Assembly: GCA_000437495.1 (NCBI GenBank)
Contig: FR897836.1
Coordinates: 83,535 to 111,269 of the forward strand
Length of the DNA stretch: 27,735 nucleotides
DNA from: Prevotella sp. CAG:485
GTDB taxonomy: Bacteria > Bacteroidota > Bacteroidia > Bacteroidales > Muribaculaceae
Direction of reading: 5' to 3'
In this document: piece after piece, positions 23,366-27,735 of the stretch
Position numbering within the stretch: the stretch's first letter is position 1
How the letters are laid out: each line of letters opens with the position of its first letter
Translations under genes and position numbers: made by a program
Notes under the pieces: model-generated
The model's input: the letters and a program-made list of their open reading frames with translations, nothing else
Database searches by the model: none
Told to the model about the DNA's origin: nothing

Positions 23366-24107
23366 GATATCCGTTTCATTTGAATGTCCCAACTGCCACA
23401 CCAACAAAATGGTGCGGAAACAACCGGAGATTAAAGCAGCAAAAATTACGTGCCCCAAATGCGGACAGGTTGTTAAACTGGTGTTCGACGTCACTGCAGA
23501 CCCCCAGACGGCAGTTGCAACGCTGATGAATGTTGCTAAAGAGCCTCAGGCACCCGAACCTCAGGCAGCCAAGAAAAAGGAAACGATATATAACGAGATA
23601 CACAATTCGGGCAGTGAGGTAAACGAACAGCAATACGGCCACAACACCCCGTCGAATAATCCCGGCACAATCTTTGACGGCTATAATCAGCAGACACCGC
23701 CGCCACCACCCTCGTCGCAGAAGAAAACGCAGATGATGGTTAACGACGGCAATGCGGCTCCTGCGTTGCGCGAAGATGTGTATATCTGTCGTTTGGGAGG
23801 CAAAAAAGCCAACAAAGTGGTTGAGCGTTATCGCTTAGGAGCCGGAGCGCTGACAATAGGGCGACGCGACTCACAAATCATTTCAGACATTATGTTTGAG
23901 GGAGATGTGGAAATGAGCCGCCGGTCGGTAGAAATTATGGTTATACCCACCATGGAGGGCACCGTGATAAAGCTGAAAGTGCTGAAAGCCACCAACCCGA
24001 TAGTAGTAGGTTACCGCTCGTTGGTGCAGGGAGAAGTAGTAGCCATCCATTTCGGAGAAATCATTACGCTTGGCCGCACGGCCATAACCATAACAAATAC
24101 TCTATAA
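23358..24107 (+). CDS. Zinc-ribbon and FHA-domain protein
   Basis: This 249-residue soluble protein begins with a zinc ribbon: CPNC (Cys10, Cys13) and CPKC (Cys32, Cys35). A flexible linker rich in Gln, Pro and Ala follows (residues about 45-137, including a run of five prolines). The C-terminal 110 residues form a forkhead-associated fold, a reader of phosphothreonine. TIGRRDSQIISDIMFEGD holds the GR-x-x-S and SD positions, and EMSRRSVEI matches the SRxH motif with Ser in place of His. The missing histidine is a structural residue, so binding may be altered rather than lost. The start overlaps tatC by 8 bases. With a Ser/Thr kinase and phosphatase encoded upstream, a role as signal reader is plausible. 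Its partner is unknown. Confidence 0.85.
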   Translation: MDKISVSFECPNCHTNKMVRKQPEIKAAKITCPKCGQVVKLVFDVTADPQTAVATLMNVAKEPQAPEPQAAKKKETIYNEIHNSGSEVNEQQYGHNTPSNNPGTIFDGYNQQTPPPPPSSQKKTQMMVNDGNAAPALREDVYICRLGGKKANKVVERYRLGAGALTIGRRDSQIISDIMFEGDVEMSRRSVEIMVIPTMEGTVIKLKVLKATNPIVVGYRSLVQGEVVAIHFGEIITLGRTAITITNTL

Positions 24108-24147
24108 ATTCCACAAACCGAGGAATTAGTAAATAATATCAGAAACT

Positions 24148-24969
24148 ATGGCATCAGAATTACAATGCTCCATATATATAGGTCGCGAGGAAAGCAATTC
24201 GCGTCTTGCGGCCTTTTTGAGCCCCACAAAAGGCACCATCATCGACATCCAGGTGCCGCAGAGCGTAAGCCGATGGAAACCGGCAGAGCTTATGGCTCAC
24301 TGCAAACTGGAAATCTATAAAGACAGTTCAATAAAGATTGTCAACCTCAAACCCAATAATGTAACATACGTCAATGGCCAACAGGTGCAAAAGGCTTTGA
24401 TAGACGATTCGGCAACCGTGCAGCTGGGTTATCAGCATTTCACCATACCGCTGAAACCTATCCTTGCCAAGTTCGGTTACAAAAAGGCTTACAAGATAGA
24501 CCATCTTCAGGGTATCTATGAGGATTATCAGAACAAGCTTGTAAACATGCAGCTTGAACAGACCAAAGAGGCCAGCAGACAGCGTCTGGCCGGCATTTGC
24601 TCCACGTTAGGCATGTTCATAATGCTCATACCGTTTGAGAAATTCTTCGGCTATGAAAGCCAAAACGACGGCATGGGCATACCGATGATAATCCGCATGG
24701 TATTGATGGGAATAGCCCTGATACTCTCCATCAGCTTTTATCTTAAGTCGCGAAACCCGGCCAATTCTGCGGTGATGAAGCGCATGGAGATAAACAACTG
24801 GCTCAAAGCCAATTACCGTTGCCCTAATCCGGAGTGTGGACAGCCCTTCGATGCCGGCATGGAATACCGCCGACTGAAAGTAATGGGCAAATGCCCGTAC
24901 TGCAATTGCAAACTCACGGAGACAAACTACTTTGTCAATCATAGCGCACCCGGATTCCAGTACAGCTGA
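24148..24969 (+). CDS. Membrane protein with FHA-like domain and C-terminal zinc ribbon
   Basis: This 273-residue protein has three parts. Residues 1-105 look like a degenerate FHA domain: YIGREESNSRLAAFL near the start, SVSRWKPAELMAHCKLEI in the middle, and the closing pattern IKIVNLKPNNVTYVNGQQV, where the N-x-T-x-V-N-G strand is typical. A helical stretch follows, then two transmembrane helices (LAGICSTLGMFIMLIPF at about 147-163 and MIIRMVLMGIALILSISFYL at about 180-199). The end is a zinc ribbon with Cys225, Cys230, Cys249 and Cys252. Both soluble parts would lie on the same side, presumably the cytoplasm. The gene is 40 bases after the first FHA gene and ends at a strong terminator. I know no named family with this layout. 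Confidence 0.8.
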   Translation: MASELQCSIYIGREESNSRLAAFLSPTKGTIIDIQVPQSVSRWKPAELMAHCKLEIYKDSSIKIVNLKPNNVTYVNGQQVQKALIDDSATVQLGYQHFTIPLKPILAKFGYKKAYKIDHLQGIYEDYQNKLVNMQLEQTKEASRQRLAGICSTLGMFIMLIPFEKFFGYESQNDGMGIPMIIRMVLMGIALILSISFYLKSRNPANSAVMKRMEINNWLKANYRCPNPECGQPFDAGMEYRRLKVMGKCPYCNCKLTETNYFVNHSAPGFQYS

Positions 24970-25002
24970 TTCCGGCGGCTACCAATAGGGTAGAGAAAAG
25001 CT

Positions 25003-25042
25003 AATGAAGATGCGCCATACTGACGCATCTTCATTTCTTTTG
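25003..25042 (+). terminator. Intrinsic terminator of the tatA-tatC-FHA operon
   Basis: AATGAAGATGCG (25003-25014) and CGCATCTTCATT (25024-25035) form a perfect 12-bp stem with a 9-base loop, followed by TCTTTTG. It lies about 35 bases after the last gene of the operon. Confidence 0.82.
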
Positions 25043-25053
25043 CTGTAAGACGA

Positions 25054-25093
25054 ACAGAGAGCGCGTCAATAAACGAATTGGCGCGCTCTCTGT
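25054..25093 (-). terminator. Terminator-like hairpin after clpB
   Basis: ACAGAGAGCGCGTCAAT (25054-25070) and ATTGGCGCGCTCTCTGT (25077-25093) pair over 17 bases with one mismatched (G-T wobble) position and a 6-base loop. It lies just past the clpB stop on the minus strand. No T-tract follows on that strand, but the stem is very strong. Confidence 0.7.
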
Positions 25094-25107
25094 AAATTAC
25101 TCAGACT

Positions 25108-27696
25108 TTAGTTTTTGAACACGAGGTTGTCTCCCTCACGGTCGATGATGATGGGATGCTCGCGGTCTACTTTACCTGCCAGAATGTCTTTCGACAGCTG
25201 ATTGAGCACCAGACGCTGTATGGTACGCTTCACCGGACGAGCGCCGAATTCGGGATCATATCCGTCATCTGCCAACAGCTCTTCGGCTGCCTTGGTGATG
25301 GTGAGCTGAACACCATTGCCGGCAAGAATCTTCTTGACGCTGTTGATCTGGATATTGACAATTTTCTGTATGTCTTTGCGGTTCAGCGGCTCGAACATCA
25401 CAATCTCGTCGATACGGTTGAGGAACTCGGGACGGATGTTCTGTTTCAGCATCTCAATGACTTCCTGCTTGGTGCGGTCGATGGTCTCCTGACGGTTCTC
25501 CTCGGTCATATTTGCGAAATTCTCGCGGATGAGCGGAGAGCCCATGTTGGAGGTCATGATGATGATGGTGTTCTTGAAGTTGATGAAACGACCCTTGTTG
25601 TCGGTAAGACGGCCATCGTCCAATACCTGCAGCAGGATGTTGAAAACATCCGGGTTCGCTTTCTCAATCTCGTCGAAAAGCACTACTGAATAGGGCTTGC
25701 GGCGAACGGCCTCGGTAAGCTGACCACCCTCTTCATAGCCGACGTATCCCGGAGGCGCTCCTACAAGGCGGCTCACGGAGTGCTTCTCCATATACTCGCT
25801 CATGTCTATACGCGTCATCATGTCTTCGTCGTCAAACAGATACTCGGCAAGAGCCTTTGCCAACTCCGTCTTACCCACGCCTGTGGTGCCCAGGAAGATG
25901 AATGAGCCGATGGGACGACGCGGGTCGTTCAGGCCGGCGCGCGAACGGCGGACGGCGTCACTGACAGCCTTGATGGCATCATCCTGACCAACTACGCGGC
26001 GATGAAGCTCCTCTTCAAGGTGAAGCAGTTTCTCCTTCTCGCTCTGAGCCATTTTCTTAACAGGGATGCCTGTCCAGTGGCTTACGATTTCGGCTATGTC
26101 TTCGGCATCGACTTCTTCCTTAATCATAGCGCCATCGCCCTGCAGCTCATGCAGACGCTTTTGAATTTCGGCATTCTCGTCCTCCTTCTGCTTGATAAGC
26201 GAGTAACGAATCTCAGCCACGCGAGCATAGTTGCCTTCATTCTGAGCCTTCTGAGCCTCGAAGTTCAGTTGCTCAATGTCCTGTTTGTTTTTCTGAATCT
26301 TTTCGATTTCAGTTTTCTCAGCCATCCATTTGGCTTTCAGGCTCTTTTCAGTTTCGCGCAGATTGCTGAGCTTCTCGTCAATCTCCTTCAGCTTATACTG
26401 GTCGCCTTCGCGCTTAATGGCTTCACGCTCAATCTCGAGCTGCATGATAGTGCGGGCAGCCTCATCCAACGCCTGCGGCATGGAATCGCGTTCCAGACGC
26501 AGCTTTGAAGCGGCCTCGTCAATCAGGTCGATGGCCTTGTCGGGCAAGAAGCGGTCGGTGATATAACGGACTGACAGCTGAACGCTGGCGATGATGGCCT
26601 CATCCTTGATACGTACGCTGTGGTGATTCTCGTAACGCTCTTTCAGACCACGGAGAATTGAGATGGCAGCCATTTCATCCGGCTCGTCAACCATCACTTT
26701 CTGGAAACGACGCTCGAGGGCTTTGTCCTTCTCGAAGTATTTCTGATACTCGTCGAGAGTGGTAGCGCCAATCGATCTAAGCTCGCCGCGAGCAAGAGCA
26801 GGTTTGAGAATATTGGCGGCATCCATGGCGCCTTCACCCTTACCGGCACCAACCAGAGTGTGAATCTCGTCGATGAAAAGGATAATCTCGCCATCGCTGG
26901 CTGTTACCTCTTTAACAATGGCCTTAAGCCTCTCCTCGAACTCACCCTTGTATTTGGCACCTGCCACCAGGGCGCCCATATCGAGGCTGTATATCTGTTT
27001 CGACTTCAGGTTCTCAGGCACATCACCGCGCACAATACGCATTGCCAAACCCTCGGCTATGGCAGTTTTACCTGTACCTGGTTCACCCACAAGCATAGGA
27101 TTATTCTTGGTACGTCGGCTGAGAATCTGCAGTATGCGACGAATCTCTTCGTCGCGACCAATCACCGGGTCGAGTTTGCCGTTGCGGGCGCGGTCGTTGA
27201 GGTTGATTGCATATTTCGACAACGACTGATAGCTCTCTTCGGCGCTTTGGCCCGTAACTTTCTGTCCTTTGCGCAGTTCCTGAATTGCAGCCTTCAGACC
27301 ATTCTCCGTGAGGCCGACATCTTTCAGCAGTTGCGAAGCACGGCTTTTGCTCAGCAGAATACCCATGAGCATGGCTTCAACCGACACATACTCATCGCCC
27401 AAGGATTTTGAAAAGTCTATGGCCTTCTGTAAAGCGTCGTTGCTTTCGCGGCTCAGCATTACGTCGCCGCCACTTACTTTGGGCAGGAGAGCTATCTCCT
27501 TATCTATAGCCTGTTTCAGAGCGGTCTGGCCGGCGCCGAGCTTCTGGAAAATGAAATTGCAGATAGTCTCGTTCTCCTCAAGCAGCGCTTTGAGAATGTG
27601 CAGAGGCTCTATCTGCTGTTGTCCGGAAGCCTTCGTCAGCTCTATGGCCTTCTGAATCGCCTCCTGACTCTTAATGGTGAAATTATTAAAATTCAT
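25108..27696 (-). CDS. clpB: ClpB protein disaggregase (Hsp100)
   Basis: ClpB extracts and refolds aggregated proteins together with DnaK, using two AAA+ rings. The 862-residue length is normal. The N-domain begins FNNFTIKSQEAIQKAIELTK. The first ATPase domain has Walker A GEPGTGKTAIAEG, Walker B IILFIDEIHTLVGAG and the pore motif GAKYKGEFEERL. A long coiled-coil middle domain (about residues 400-530) marks it as ClpB and not ClpA/ClpC. The second ATPase domain has GTTGVGKTELAKALAE, the pore loop GAPPGYVGYEEGG and VVLFDEIEKANPDVF. The start has AAGG directly before the ATG. A possible -7 element AATTTTTG (27722-27729, minus strand, one mismatch) is visible; the rest of the promoter is outside the window. 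Confidence 0.98.
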   Translation of the reverse strand: MNFNNFTIKSQEAIQKAIELTKASGQQQIEPLHILKALLEENETICNFIFQKLGAGQTALKQAIDKEIALLPKVSGGDVMLSRESNDALQKAIDFSKSLGDEYVSVEAMLMGILLSKSRASQLLKDVGLTENGLKAAIQELRKGQKVTGQSAEESYQSLSKYAINLNDRARNGKLDPVIGRDEEIRRILQILSRRTKNNPMLVGEPGTGKTAIAEGLAMRIVRGDVPENLKSKQIYSLDMGALVAGAKYKGEFEERLKAIVKEVTASDGEIILFIDEIHTLVGAGKGEGAMDAANILKPALARGELRSIGATTLDEYQKYFEKDKALERRFQKVMVDEPDEMAAISILRGLKERYENHHSVRIKDEAIIASVQLSVRYITDRFLPDKAIDLIDEAASKLRLERDSMPQALDEAARTIMQLEIEREAIKREGDQYKLKEIDEKLSNLRETEKSLKAKWMAEKTEIEKIQKNKQDIEQLNFEAQKAQNEGNYARVAEIRYSLIKQKEDENAEIQKRLHELQGDGAMIKEEVDAEDIAEIVSHWTGIPVKKMAQSEKEKLLHLEEELHRRVVGQDDAIKAVSDAVRRSRAGLNDPRRPIGSFIFLGTTGVGKTELAKALAEYLFDDEDMMTRIDMSEYMEKHSVSRLVGAPPGYVGYEEGGQLTEAVRRKPYSVVLFDEIEKANPDVFNILLQVLDDGRLTDNKGRFINFKNTIIIMTSNMGSPLIRENFANMTEENRQETIDRTKQEVIEMLKQNIRPEFLNRIDEIVMFEPLNRKDIQKIVNIQINSVKKILAGNGVQLTITKAAEELLADDGYDPEFGARPVKRTIQRLVLNQLSKDILAGKVDREHPIIIDREGDNLVFKN

Positions 27697-27735
27697 CCTT
27701 ATTGTGTTTTTTAGTAGATGACAAAAATTAATTTT

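Noticed and set aside
1..27735. Search for CRISPR arrays, tRNA or rRNA genes, insertion sequences, and toxin or defence genes
   Set aside because: No regularly spaced repeats, tRNA-like cloverleaf segments, transposase motifs or defence domains were seen by eye; a dedicated scan could still find short items.

Overview
The window reads as chromosomal core DNA from an anaerobic Bacteroidales bacterium, most likely a gut lineage near Muribaculaceae. The phylum-level evidence is the set of promoters of the Bacteroidetes type (TTTG or TTG, 19-21 bases, then TAnnTTTG), few strong Shine-Dalgarno sites, a class III ribonucleotide reductase, a TatA/TatC pair without TatB, and gene content typical of the order. 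The family-level guess is inference. I saw no rRNA, tRNA, CRISPR array, insertion sequence or prophage gene.

Layout. 1-487 (-): 5' part of an ABC-F ATPase gene running off the left edge. 575-3571 (-): anaerobic ribonucleotide reductase operon nrdD-nrdG plus a small PAS-domain protein. 3936-5252 (+): a malic enzyme lacking the phosphotransacetylase-like domain. 5351-7078 (-): an MFS transporter, convergent with it across a long perfect hairpin. 7227-10737 (-): tight operon udk, lptB, CPBP-family membrane protease, holA. 10844-19019 (+): an unbroken seven-gene run of aspartate kinase, hisS, a three-gene FecBCD/BtuFCD-type ABC importer, an uncharacterised 401-residue protein and a secreted histidine-type phosphatase. 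19137-22029 (+): membrane-anchored PP2C phosphatase and membrane-anchored Ser/Thr kinase. 22352-24969 (+): tatA, tatC, a zinc-ribbon/FHA protein and a membrane protein with an FHA-like domain and a zinc ribbon. 25108-27696 (-): clpB.

The most unusual part is 19137-24969. A Ser/Thr phosphorylation circuit (eraser, writer and two FHA-like candidate readers) sits in two consecutive co-directional operons, and the second also encodes the Tat protein export core. Both enzymes have one transmembrane helix and a low-complexity tail predicted outside the membrane; the readers pair FHA-like folds with zinc ribbons. This suggests a phospho-signalling module working at the inner membrane, perhaps coupled to Tat, but that link rests on gene order alone. 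Other points worth attention are the PAS protein overlapping nrdG, an almost leaderless ABC-F promoter overlapping a hairpin, competing hairpins after the kinase gene, the N-terminal extension of LptB, and the malic enzyme that stops at its domain boundary.
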